A model generated the notes under the pieces. The model had not been told where the DNA came from and searched no databases. It saw only the letters and a program-made list of their open reading frames with translations. From Psettodes erumei (lineage: Eukaryota; Chordata; Actinopteri; Pleuronectiformes; Psettodidae): 64,000 nucleotides of DNA. The translations under genes and the position numbers were made by a program. Positions 34,295 through 45,117 of the stretch are shown here, piece by piece. The stretch is taken from NCBI GenBank assembly GCA_016785225.1, contig JAFBJZ010000969.1, positions 1,397,001 through 1,461,000 on the forward strand, given 5' to 3'. Each line of letters opens with the position of its first letter. Position 1 is the first letter of the stretch.

Positions 34295-35065
34295 GTAATA
34301 CTGAACACACGACAACTAACACGCACACACGCTCATCACACAGGCCTGTTTATCTTTCTGAATAAACAAGGTGTAAATGCAAATGCAAATGAAAATCCAT
34401 TATCCTTCCCAGCACTTGATTACACATTATCATACCGCGCTGCCCCCGAGAAAACTTGACAAACGCATGAGACGCGAACCGGCTGATGATTGGGCCGGCT
34501 GGAGCTCGGCCCTGTGGCTAACCGTAGGTGGTGGCGGTGGCGGTTTGATTTCTTTTACGTCATGTTTTGCTAAACTGAAGATCCAGCTGGGAAAAAACAG
34601 GAAGCATGGAAGCGACATGACGCTGCTTCCTTTCTTATCACCGTTGGCGTGGGATAGACCGGACCATCCTTCACGAAAGGGAATGAGACAGTGCCGTCCC
34701 ACAATTCTTTGCTGCAGCGGCCCTTATTGACCTGCATCAATAACATGCACAGTTGCATGAAGCCAAGTGTTCATGTCTTTCTTTAACCTCATGACCTTCT
34801 CCACTGTGGATCAGAGAAGACTGTTATTTTAACTTTCCAACTGCAGCCAGTCTGTACTGTTGAAGCAGATTCTTACAGTGACTTAAATCATCAGCCGGTT
34901 GGACGTCCTGACCGTCCAGACCAAGTCTTGATCGCTCCTGTTTTGGGTGAAGTTTTTCAGGCTGCGTTCACATTGGTATGGTACCACAGCTGAGCTTATT
35001 TGAAACACCACCATGTGCTCGGATTTGTCAAATACAAACAGGGCTGCAGGAGGAACACAATGTGT

Positions 35066-35096
<31 letters not shown>

Positions 35097-36660
35097 GGGG
35101 GGGGGTAAACCGGACTGGTTCAGTGCCAGCTTCCTTATTTTGACGTGTAGCTGTTTTCTCCAGCAGGTTACTGGCCTTTCTTGCACCTCTGCTTGCTCCA
35201 GTGATTTCAAGGTCGCCTCTGAGATCTCAGATGGAGGCGAGATATTGTTCAGCACCTCGGCTGGGAATTGTGCCTCCCCAAAAAAGAACGACTTTAATTT
35301 GACCGTCTATTCTAGTCTAGTTTGTTGTTTTTTTTTTCCACAGACACAAAGCGATAAACCACAAACGTGGTAAGAAATACAAACTGACGCAAATGAAAAG
35401 CTATAAAAGAAGCCAAAAACATTTCACTCACAAAAAGCAATAAACAGCCTCACTCACTGTATAAACCAGTAACTGTATAATGTCTGTTGCTCAGTTAAAG
35501 CAGAGGATCGACTTCTTATTTGATCTTTCATTATAAATGATCTGAAACAGATTCACAAAAGCAGGACAGCAATAAAAATGCTCTCATATACTACATGTAT
35601 AACTCAGTGTGTCAAACAAGACACGACTCACTGCACAAACCCTCAGAGGTTAAACACACGTTGGCATAAAAACATCATCATTACTGAAACTTTCTCAAGT
35701 GTTAATCAATAAAATACATTCTGAAATCACTGGAGGCAACAGCTGGCTTAAAATAGCAGGTTTACTTGCTCTGCATATTTAAAGACATAGGTCTACACTG
35801 ATGGGATTTTAAAATAAGAACATAAAAGTTAAAAATCTAAATAAATTAAAACTAGAATAAGAAGAAAGATTAAAAAAAAGTAGTTAGAGATATGAAATTG
35901 CCTCAAAGTTTTTGAGTCTCAGTTTAGTTGTTTAGTTTCAGGGTTATTTTATTTTTCAGTCAAGTCATGTGGTTTTGATAGGACAGTAAGCGGACCCGTC
36001 CTGGACCTTGTTGATGGTTTTGGATCAGAAATGCATTCTGGTCCTGAACCATTAGGTGGGTCTCGAACCTGTGGTGTAGTTTGCTATCACTTCACGCAGG
36101 AAGCTGAGGCAGAGATCTGAGGAGCAGATGGAACAACTTTTTAAAAGAGACCTGCAGAAACCATCACAACCCACCAGAGATTAGGCCTTGTGAACTGTTA
36201 GTGTAGTTGTTGAAGTGTAGTTTGTGACTATATTTTATTTACTATATTCCTAGCTTTGTTTGTGGCCATGCACAATAGGGTTTTAAGGAGTTAAAGTCTG
36301 ATACAGAATTTAAGTAAACAGGTGAAAGAAAAGGGAAAACAATTGAATCTCAACCTGAAACTTCTCTGTTTCTTATTGAGTAATGTCATATGCTGTAGAA
36401 AATGTCCTTAATGGATAAAAAAAAACACCAGTCTGGTAGATAATATAACCATAAACGCCGTCATTTATTCATCAGCTGTCTTAGATCACCTGAGGAAACT
36501 TCCCATTTTAACAACTAAATAAAATGGAACACCGGCTGATCAGATATTGTTATTCTGGAAAATGTGATATTTAATATTTCTGCAGACCAACCAGGTTGTT
36601 CTGGTGTTAATGTTTTTGTTTTGTTTTTTTTACTGTAAAATTAAATCCTCCATCTTCGCA
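34295..36660. other. Intergenic DNA upstream of nol4l
   Basis: Mixed to AT-rich sequence with a short (GT)n at about 35060-35096. No ORF with recognisable homology; nothing else supported. Confidence 0.55.
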
Positions 36661-36739
36661 GCGTTTTGATCGTGTTTCGGACACTTCCTGCTTTTTTTTT
36701 GTTTTGTTTGTTGTTGTTGTTAACCCGCACGTCCCGGGC

Positions 36740-38008
36740 TGACAGGCCGGACTGGTCGCGTGTCGCAGCAGAGCAGCAGTGTGCTAACTATTCGGATGTG
36801 TTTGGGAAATACATCTGCCCGTGCCGCCACCGCCGCCGCCGCCGCCGGGGAAGGAGACGTCGCACCGTGGCCGGTGCCGAGCCTAATCGTTTATACGAGG
36901 AGGGAGGAAATGAGGCGCCGCGTCGCGCTGTAAGCGGAGCAAAGACAAACAGGATTCAAACAGGTGTCCGCTCGTCTCCCATCAGCCCGAGTCCCGGCGC
37001 GGGCGGGACAAGAGGAAAGGAGAGGGGTGGGGGAAAAAAACAAAAAAGACGCCACACGCCAGAGCGTCACCGGTTCCGAGTGTTCGTTAGCAACAAAGGG
37101 CGGTTAACCGGCGAGTCAGCCCGTTTCAGAACGCGGCGTTTTGTCTGTGCGGGAAGCGCGCGCTCCTTCCGCTCGAGCGGTGATGGAGACCGGACGGACG
37201 CACGCGGCGAAAACCGTTTTTTCATAAAAGGTAACTGCCATTTTTTTTTTAAAAGAAAGAACGAAAGAGAGAAAGATAGAGGGATAGGTGAGCGAACGTC
37301 TCTGCCTCAAAGAAAGAAAGAAGGAAGGAAGGAAGGAAGGAAGGGGGAGGTTCGGCCGAAGAAGAAGGGGAGGCGGTGACCGACAATCCCCCACGGGACA
37401 GGCCGACCGACCCACGCTGCTAACAGGTGTGTCTGAGGAGGGCACACCGCTCCAGTCTGCACCGCCCGGTCCACCCCCCTACCACCAACACCACCACCTC
37501 CCTCCCCCCCCCCGCCTGCCCCCCGGTCCGTTTCTCGTGTCTCGTTGTTACTCACACCCAAACGGGCCGGCGTGGAGTTAAATTTGGCCGCTCGCTCTTT
37601 TTTTTTTTTTTTTCTTTCTTTCAGTCTCTTCGCGACCATCAATCGGTGCGTAACGGCAGAGAGGAGGAAGGAGGAGGTGGGATCCAAACGGCTCGTTTTC
37701 CAGACGTTAATTTATAAAAACCGACGGGACTTTGTTGTCAGGTTGTTGTTGGGGTTTTTTGTCGTTTCTTGCGGAATGGAGGACTGATTATTTCAGAGGT
37801 TCCGAGGAAATTTGACATTTTTTTCTGTAGGTTTCGCCCCCCTCTCCGGTGAGGCGACAGAAAGCCACCGTTGGATCCTGTGGATTCGGCGACGTTCGCG
37901 AGCCCAGCCGAACCGAATTCGGACGAACCTCCGCGGACACGAAGTGGGTCTTTTTTCGCCCCCTGGGACTCTGTTGGTGTTTCAACAAAAGTGTGGCTCG
38001 TCCTTATC
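36740..38008 (+). promoter_or_regulatory. nol4l: nol4l CpG-island promoter and 5' UTR
   Basis: GC-rich and CpG-dense sequence upstream of the nol4l start codon, with a (CGC)n run at about 36825-36846, purine tracts including (GAAG)n at 37308-37343 and C-rich runs at 37470-37520. No TATA box is evident. The long 5' leader could form strong secondary structure. TSS positions cannot be read from sequence alone. Confidence 0.7.
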
Positions 38009-38440
38009 ATGACAACGAGGAAAGCCAGCGGTGTGTCGGACACGGTGACTACCTCCACCTCCGCCGCCGCCCCCAACCACCAGAACCAGCAGAGGAGCCG
38101 GAGTCCCGGCGTCGGGGTTCCGGTGTCCGAGGCGGCGGCGGCCGGCGGGGCGGAGATGTTCGGCGAATTTCAGGACTGGTGCCTGCGCACGTACGGGGAC
38201 TCCGGCAAGACCAAGACCGTGACCCGGCGCAAGTACAACAAGATCCTCCAGACCCTGCTCCAGGGGGACGAGGAGAACAGCAACGGCGTGTTCCTGCACG
38301 AGAAGGGCGGCAGCCACAACCACATCAACGCCAAATTCAAGTTCTGGGTCAAGTCCAAGGGCTTCCAGATCGGGACCCTGCAGGACGGCAAGAACGGCTC
38401 GTCGGACAGGCCGGTGCTGTACGTCCCCATCAAGGCGACG
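38009..38440 (+). CDS. nol4l: nol4l exon 1
   Basis: ATG at 38009 (A at -3) opens MTTRKASGVSDTVTTSTSAA, a Ser/Thr/Ala-rich, probably disordered N-terminus. The conserved domain begins at residue 50 (MFGEFQDWCLRTYGDSGKTK); this internal ATG at 38156 corresponds to where NOL4 itself begins. The conserved AKFKFWVKSKGFQIG follows, and the exon ends VLYVPIKAT in phase 0. An insert of about 20 residues (NGVFLHEKGGSHNHIN) lies before AKFKFW relative to NOL4. The donor is GTTAGT, and a (TG)20 tract begins 27 nt after it. The frame is open upstream to 37871 but has no earlier ATG. Confidence 0.92.
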
Positions 38441-38466
38441 GTTAGTGCGTCTTCCTCTTTCACTCT

Positions 38467-38467
<1 letters not shown>

Positions 38468-38507
<40 letters not shown>
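38468..38507 (+). repeat. (TG)20 near the nol4l exon 1 donor
   Basis: Pure TG repeat starting 27 nt downstream of the exon 1 5' splice site. Confidence 0.95.
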
Positions 38508-38508
<1 letters not shown>

Positions 38509-40467
38509 TGTCCGTTCACATGTGCATTGTTAGGCTACCCTTATTTGGCTAAAGAAACCAGGTGTGTGTCTGCACGTGTGTGTGTCGTGGCCTGAAGCTG
38601 CACAACACAACTTTCCCCAGCAGGAAAAAAAAAACACCTGTTCCGTCCCCGAGCTGAGCCCGCAGGTGGCTCCGCACCGACGCTCCGTTGTTTTTTTGGT
38701 TTTTTTTGAACACGCAATCTTTATTCGGTCAGAGTGCGTGACAGACGGCGGGGGAGAAAAAGTTATACTTCCTGTTTGTTGGTGATGTTTAAGGGAATCA
38801 CTTATCACGTCATTTGCCTCGTGTCCTCGAGTCAGTTCGTTTGGCCCCAAAAACTAGAAACCGCGTTTTTTTCTTTTTTATATATGAGGACATGAAACCA
38901 AGAGGATAAAACCGATCATTGGCATTTAACAGTCGTCAGCTGGTGACTCTATACATATCTACAAATGACTAAAAGTGACGTTTCTGTTATGAGCACTGTG
39001 GAAATAAAAAATAAAAATGGCAGTGACATTTTGAAGTCACATTAACACTAGGATTGAGTCACTATCGACAGGACTTTCCTGGAGGAAAAAAAAAATAACA
39101 CTGACTCGATTTGAAAATGCAAGGCGCTGTTAGTGTTAGTGGTATCTCACTTTCGCTTCTGGTCATGACGCGACCTTTGACGCGACGTTCGAAAAGGTCA
39201 GCCTGAGGTCGTAGTGTTGGACTCCACACAAAACAACGTGTCGGTCGGAGATGTGATGCAACACACACCTGCAGTCACAGGATTCATCTAGTCATGTGTG
39301 CGTTTAGTTTTCGCTTTTGCAAAAGAAAGAAAAAAAATGAGGAGTGAATCGCCTTCTGCAGTTTGTACGTGTGGAGGTGAAGACGTTCTCGTACTGTAAA
39401 ACAGTTGCTGAGCTTATTGATTAGAGCTTGATCGTCTGTTGGGAACAGCAGTCGTTGATCCAGAACACACAAAGGAAAAAAGACAAAGAAAAACAGCGAA
39501 AAGAAAACAAACACAAAGAAAAAAACCTGTACATTTGAAAAACGCCGGATCGTGATCGTCTCACAAACATCGTCTGCTGGGGAGTATTGTTTGAGTGATT
39601 ATGGCTGCGGTTTGGCTGGTGCGGAGCTGATCAGATAATTGATTGATCGAGGCATTTTGACGTTGGCAGGTCCCAGCTTTCTCTCTTTTATATCATCGTA
39701 AACTGAAAACGAGCCATCACCTCTGGCGTTACTGATATATCCGTTAACAGATTAATCCATAAATGGGGGGGTTATTAGGTGTCGCCCTGAATTTGGGTGC
39801 ATCCCGGCCCCTGGGAGCAAAAAGAGCCGCCATCGTCTTTCCATCTCGATCTTCATCTTTTTATTTCTTTTTTGTTTTCGACTGATGTTCGTTTCGAGCT
39901 GCAGGCCGGCGGCTCCATTGTGAGCGCAGCGCACCTGTTGCTCAGGTGTTCGACTTGCTCTCGTTCTCATACGCGTCTCCACGCTTGCTGACGTATCCCA
40001 GCAGAAAGTCTCTGGTAAAACGTGTGAGTTGTTGCTTGGGTTGTGTTTTACCCGTCACTTTTCTGAGTTGGCTGTGCGAGCGGCTGGGGGCAGACCTGCC
40101 TGCGCTCCGGAGGTCATTTCAAGGGGAGTGTGATGACGCAAATATCCGAATTTAAAGAGGGGAAAAAAGGAATTTGGAAATGAATCAGTCCGTGTGTGCT
40201 TTAACCCGGCCCTCACGTCGTCGGGGCAGCAGGGATGCTGTAACGCGGGGGTTGCTGGGGAGACACGGGTTGGCATGGTTACCCGCTCGGCTAATTCCGA
40301 ACCCGTCCCGTATCGTTTCATATTCAGACGGAGTGTGTGTCTCCACGAGACCGGGATTCCTGTGGCGGAGTTTATCTTGAGTAAACCCCCCCCCCAGTCT
40401 TGGCGAGAGCAGCAGCGTCTGTTGAGTCTGTTCAGTATCTGAGGACTGGGCTGTTTAGACTGCAGAG

Positions 40468-40469
<2 letters not shown>

Positions 40470-40509
<40 letters not shown>
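40470..40509 (+). repeat. (GA)20 microsatellite
   Basis: Pure GA repeat in nol4l intron 1; a homopurine tract able to form triplex DNA and to bind GAGA-type factors. Confidence 0.95.
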
Positions 40510-40511
<2 letters not shown>

Positions 40512-41432
40512 CCTCCGGCTGTCTCTCGACCCTTCTGAGCGGGTGCTGGCGGGCCGATGTGAGGACGGTTTGGGGCGCCTCCCTGCTCGCTCGCCGGGTC
40601 TGATAAAACCCGTGTGAGTTGGCGTCACATTGCCACGCTGACGTGCGCGGCTAATTGCTCAGCTGCTGTGTAAATAGCACATAGCATATGGGAGCAGCGG
40701 CACGTCATCAGCTCCTCATCCTTCGTGCTGCCATTGTTTTGCTTTGTGTATCTGCAGGTGTGTGAATGTGTGTGTTTTTTTGTTTTTTTTTCTTTCTAAA
40801 CTCGACTGCGTGTTACTGTGAGCGTTTGTCTCCTTGTGTTTGTCTCCACGTGTCTGCCCCGGGACAGACGGGGTGGGCCCCGCCCTCGTCCTCGCCCTCG
40901 CCGGGTGACGGCGGTGCGTTTGTCAGTTAATACACGAGTGTGCGATGTTGTGGCTCATTTGATTTCAAGCGGTACCGGAGCTGCGTGGCTCAGAGGGAGA
41001 AGATAAACGGGATCGGCCCGTTGTCGACTTCGATCTCATGAGATCTGTTGACTAATGCGTGACATCACCAGACGGCATTGGGCAACTTGGCTTTGTCACG
41101 CTCTTCAAATTTCCCTGAAAAAAAACCGCACGTCCACATAAAACAACACAGGAAGTAAACATCAGATGGTGACATGACACAGCAGGAAAGAGCAGCGGCG
41201 TTTCTTTTTCCCCCCGCGGGCGCCGCCGCTCTCCGCCTCGTCCCCCTACCTGTGGAGCGAGGTGAGAAACGCGGGCCCGGGCGCGTCGAACTGCGCGGGA
41301 TCTTAATGTCGTGTTTGCTGCTCCACATCAGCCTCCCGCTTTCTCTCCATCTGCGTCGTGCTGAGAGGGGTATGACCCGGCCGCGGCAACAGCTGATCAG
41401 ACGCCGACGGTGTTTATACACTGAGACGCAGA

Positions 41433-41470
<38 letters not shown>

Positions 41471-42542
41471 AAGAGATCGCACTGCAAATGTGTTGCACAA
41501 CACGCAGGAACCGCCCCTCTCTCTTTGTGTGGACGACTGAGAAACGACAGCGAGACGCACACGTGGGACACAAAACAGATGGACGTGGATGATCGTATTC
41601 GCATTAACCAAATGAAGGCATTACAGTACGACCCTCCACACTCCACATGTTCCACTTTCACCTCTTTTCCTCTCGCTGCCGTCAGTCTGCAGCCTTCTCT
41701 TATCTCCGTCTGCTCCGTCACCACAGTTTATTGCGCAACGCATCCCGTCCAAATGAGACACGAGGGCGCGCGACAAACCGCTCGGCGGGACGGTCTTTCA
41801 CAAATCCTGGTGCTGTCTGTCTGAGGCGCAGCGAGCGGTGAACTCGCCCAAACTAAAGTCTGCAGCTCCAGTGAAGGACGGAAACGCTGAGTGGTTTGTT
41901 GGGACTAATAATAGTTGGTATCTAGACGCTGGTGTCAAGCACATGTGATGACTGCTTCCCCCTCCGCTCGCCGGCCGCAGCCCGAGCGCCACTCGTTGCT
42001 GTAATCATCGCACCGTGGAGAGACACGGTTCTTCCGGTGACGACGCGGGGCGTCAGCTTTTTACTTACAGTCAAGCTTATGTGAAGGAAGTCACAGAGTG
42101 ATGAAGAGGAAAAAACGTCGCCTGTCTCTGTTTCTTTATCAGACGCTTTACACTGAAACGCACTGAGTGGGCGGCACACGGCAGCTTTACCTTCCAGCGT
42201 TTTCCACACTAACGTAGCACGTCCTCTGTAAACAACAGTGTGAGTCTTTGTGTTCGTTCAAGTACAACTTCAGTGACGGTGGCCGTAAGTTCCCAGTCAA
42301 TGTATTCCCCCGCTGCCGTTATGATGAGGTGAGCTGCACAAGCTGCAGTACCCAAATGGCTAAAATAGTAAACAGTGACATGCATGAATGAGGGTGTGTG
42401 TGTGTGTGTGGGGGGGGATCAGATGGTCCTGACGCGCAGAGCTGCGTTGACGTGGAAATGACTCCAATAAAGCGAGCTTGTCTGCGCTCTTATCGGCACC
42501 GTGGCGGGCTGGGAGATGTTAAGGTAAACAGATGGACGGATG

Positions 42543-42545
<3 letters not shown>

Positions 42546-42577
<32 letters not shown>

Positions 42578-42666
42578 ACATGCGTGTGTGTCCTCTGCAG
42601 CAGCAGAAACAATTTGACACAGTGTAGAATCAGGAGGGGGGGGGGGGCAGACCAATGGCCAGTCTG

Positions 42667-42710
<44 letters not shown>

Positions 42711-42747
42711 CGATAAGAGAGCGCTGTCCTGTGCATCTGGGGGTTCC

Positions 42748-42780
<33 letters not shown>
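42546..42780. repeat. TG-CA-TG microsatellite cluster
   Basis: (TG) at 42546-42575, (CA) at 42668-42706 and (TG) at 42752-42780 lie within 235 bp. The central CA can pair with either flanking TG tract in single-stranded DNA or RNA. A G11 run lies at about 42637-42647. Confidence 0.9.
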
Positions 42781-42783
<3 letters not shown>

Positions 42784-43664
42784 GCTTAATTGGGGTGGCC
42801 CCCTCTATCAGGTCTCAGTGATCTCTGCTGTCTCAAAGAGCCCCTTATTCTGTCATTATAAAACCCCTAAATTGACAGGAATTGGTAGGACTCTGGTGTG
42901 TGTCTGTGTGCGTCTGTGTGTGTGTCCTACCCTCCCTTTGACCCTAACCTGCCATAAGCCTGTGAGTGTGTGTGTGTGTGTGTGTGTGTGAGTAAGCAAC
43001 TGTTCCTCTGAGGTTATGTGGGGGCCAGATCCCGGGTGAAGCAGCTGGGAAACAATGGAGATGTAAAAATCGGAGAGAGGTCGGAGCCCCCACCCTCAGG
43101 TTCCCATTAAATCCCAGTTTTCTGTCCCTCTCCGTGATAATCCGTGATAATCCATCCACAGCTGAAGTCGTTCTTAATGCAAACTCTCCCAGGCTCAAAT
43201 GATCGATTAACATTCAACCGTCTTTGTCGCCCGTCCCGTCCCTGGCGTCCAGTTTGCGACACCGTGTCTTTCGAACTTGTGCGAAGGAGAGTCTGTCCGG
43301 TTCCTCTCTCCTCGTGTCTCATTCGCTCTTCCTTCCCTCCGTGGCACCGGCGCGGCCGCCGCGAGCCGAGAGGACGTTTAATTAACGACGGCAGGCGGAA
43401 ACTTGTCGGCCCAATGAGACTCTGCGGTCGCCGGACGACGAGTCCCTCCTCGCGTCCGGGCGGGCGGGTTCCTTGAAAGTGCCCGCTGTTGATTTGTGTG
43501 AACTCGACGGGGTTGTTGTGCACGGACGTGTTGGAGGTTACGGCACAAACACACAATGCGGTACACTCTCTGACGCACACTTTTCCAGACTGTTGCAAAC
43601 GCCGCCGGTCCCGTTGCAGTTCCAAAACTCTGGAGCGCTCAGTTTACGAGAGGTCGACGGCACG

Positions 43665-44035
43665 TTTTTTTTTCCAACTTTTTTATTGGGTTTTGCAGAT
43701 AAGTACAATTGTTTTAAAACATGTATAAAGAGTAAAGCCATTTTTCTTATAGAAAAAACAAACAGAAACCAAAAATGATCATTGAAGCATAGCTGCGTGC
43801 CGAACAATTCACAAAACCAGAACACCCATAAAAATAACTAAACTAAATAAAAATATAAAAATAAATTGAAAATTGTTAGAAAATAAATAAATAAATAAAT
43901 AAATAAAAAATGTAAATAAATAATAAATATATATAAACATATATAGGGATAAAACAGACAAACAAACAAAAAAAAAAAAGGACAGGCACATCAGTCAGGT
44001 AATAAGTAAGACATAAAAATATCCCAAAGTGGAGG
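43665..44035 (-). mobile_element. Retrotransposon 3' end (LINE-like), minus orientation
   Basis: On the minus strand an AT-rich segment with (TTTA)n ends ...CAAAACCCAATAAAAAAGTTGG and then a poly(A) run. A polyadenylation signal followed by a poly(A) tail is typical of a reverse-transcribed insertion. No coding part remains, so it is 5'-truncated. No clear target-site duplication was found by eye. The family cannot be named from this piece. Confidence 0.55.
43884..43914 (+). repeat. (AAAT)n microsatellite
   Basis: AAATAAAT repeat inside the retrotransposon-like segment. Confidence 0.9.
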
Positions 44036-44301
44036 ACGGAGGTTTTTAGCATCTGCTAATTGGCGACGGGCTGCAGGTGCGAGCGGCTCGCTGTGAGACG
44101 CTCGGCTGGTGATGCAGCGTTAAAATTTGATTTGGGTCAAAGTTACAGAATCCCCGGCGTTGTCATGGAGCGCCTCTGACAGAACGCTGCTTCAGTCACT
44201 CACCTTGAGTTTCTAACAATGCCGTTATTTTGTGCAATGCACAAGTCTTTTTTTTTTTTTTTTAGACGGGCCTCGGCTCACCTCCCCCTCGGTGTTCGCC
44301 T

Positions 44302-44316
44302 GTTGCCATGGCGAAC
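44302..44316. promoter_or_regulatory. RFX X-box-like motif
   Basis: GTTGCCATGGCGAAC, a near-palindromic match to the RFX family X-box (GTTRCCATGGYAAC). Confidence 0.5.
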
Positions 44317-44469
44317 GGCTCCTTCGGCCGTGGCGAGAAGAAATTAACACCAGTCTTAATTACACCGCCAGGCTTCAATTTCCACCTTCGTCCCTCCTGC
44401 CTCCTCCTCCTCCTCCTCCTCCTCCTCTCCTGACCTTCTCCTCCCTCTCATCACTCGCGTGTCTCCCAC

Positions 44470-44570
44470 CTGAAAGGCAGGCTGGCATATTAACACCAGC
44501 CACCAGGCATAATTAATGAGAGCAGTCAGTCACAGTCGCTCCTCTGAGATTATCAACAGTTTGCCAACTT
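44470..44570. promoter_or_regulatory. Candidate enhancer with homeodomain-type sites (nol4l intron 1)
   Basis: A microsatellite-free stretch containing GGCATATTAACACCAGCC, GGCATAATTAATGAGAGC and GAGATTATCAAC. Clustered TAAT cores and balanced composition resemble vertebrate conserved non-coding elements. Conservation was not tested. Confidence 0.3.
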
Positions 44571-45065
44571 CCACAGCGATCTTCTCCCTCCCTGCTTCAC
44601 AAAACCATGTGCGATAATCCCAAAACTGGTGTATCCAGGCTGAAAGTACAATTACTGTGGTAGGTGGCGTCGCCTTGTAGTTTTTGGGGCAATTTTTCAC
44701 AAATTTTTTTTAAAATTAACGGCAGAGAATAATTTAGTTTAAGCCGATTCCAGATTCACGTTTGTGTTTCCCACAGCGTTCGTTAGCCTCCGCACATCAG
44801 CGTGTCGTCGCCTCTCGTGCCTGCACTGTACAACCGCTCGTTAACGTGCGTTTAATCCCGTCCTCTCCGCTCTCGCTGCTCACGCTCCAACTTTCCAAGC
44901 CGTGACACGTTTGATGTTTTTGTAGTTTTATTCTTTCTTGTCGTTGTCTCGTGCGGCCAGGCGATCACGTGATTGACTTATTTTATCACATTTATCTCAA
45001 TCCAAATCAAAAAATATCTTTTTCATTCTCCTGCTGGTTTTCACACTGGTTCAGACCGGGCTGGT

Positions 45066-45117
45066 CCCTGGAGGGGGGAGGAAGGGGGGAGGTGGAGGGG
45101 GAGGTGGAGGGAGATGT
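45066..45117 (+). other. G-rich run, potential G-quadruplex
   Basis: Several runs of three to six G separated by short A/T/GA loops on the sense strand of nol4l intron 1. Confidence 0.55.

Noticed and set aside
36666..37379. 237-residue open frame upstream of nol4l
   Set aside because: Lies in the GC-rich 5' UTR/CpG island and is rich in RRR and KERGG from CGC and GAAG repeats; no family resemblance. Treated as leader sequence.
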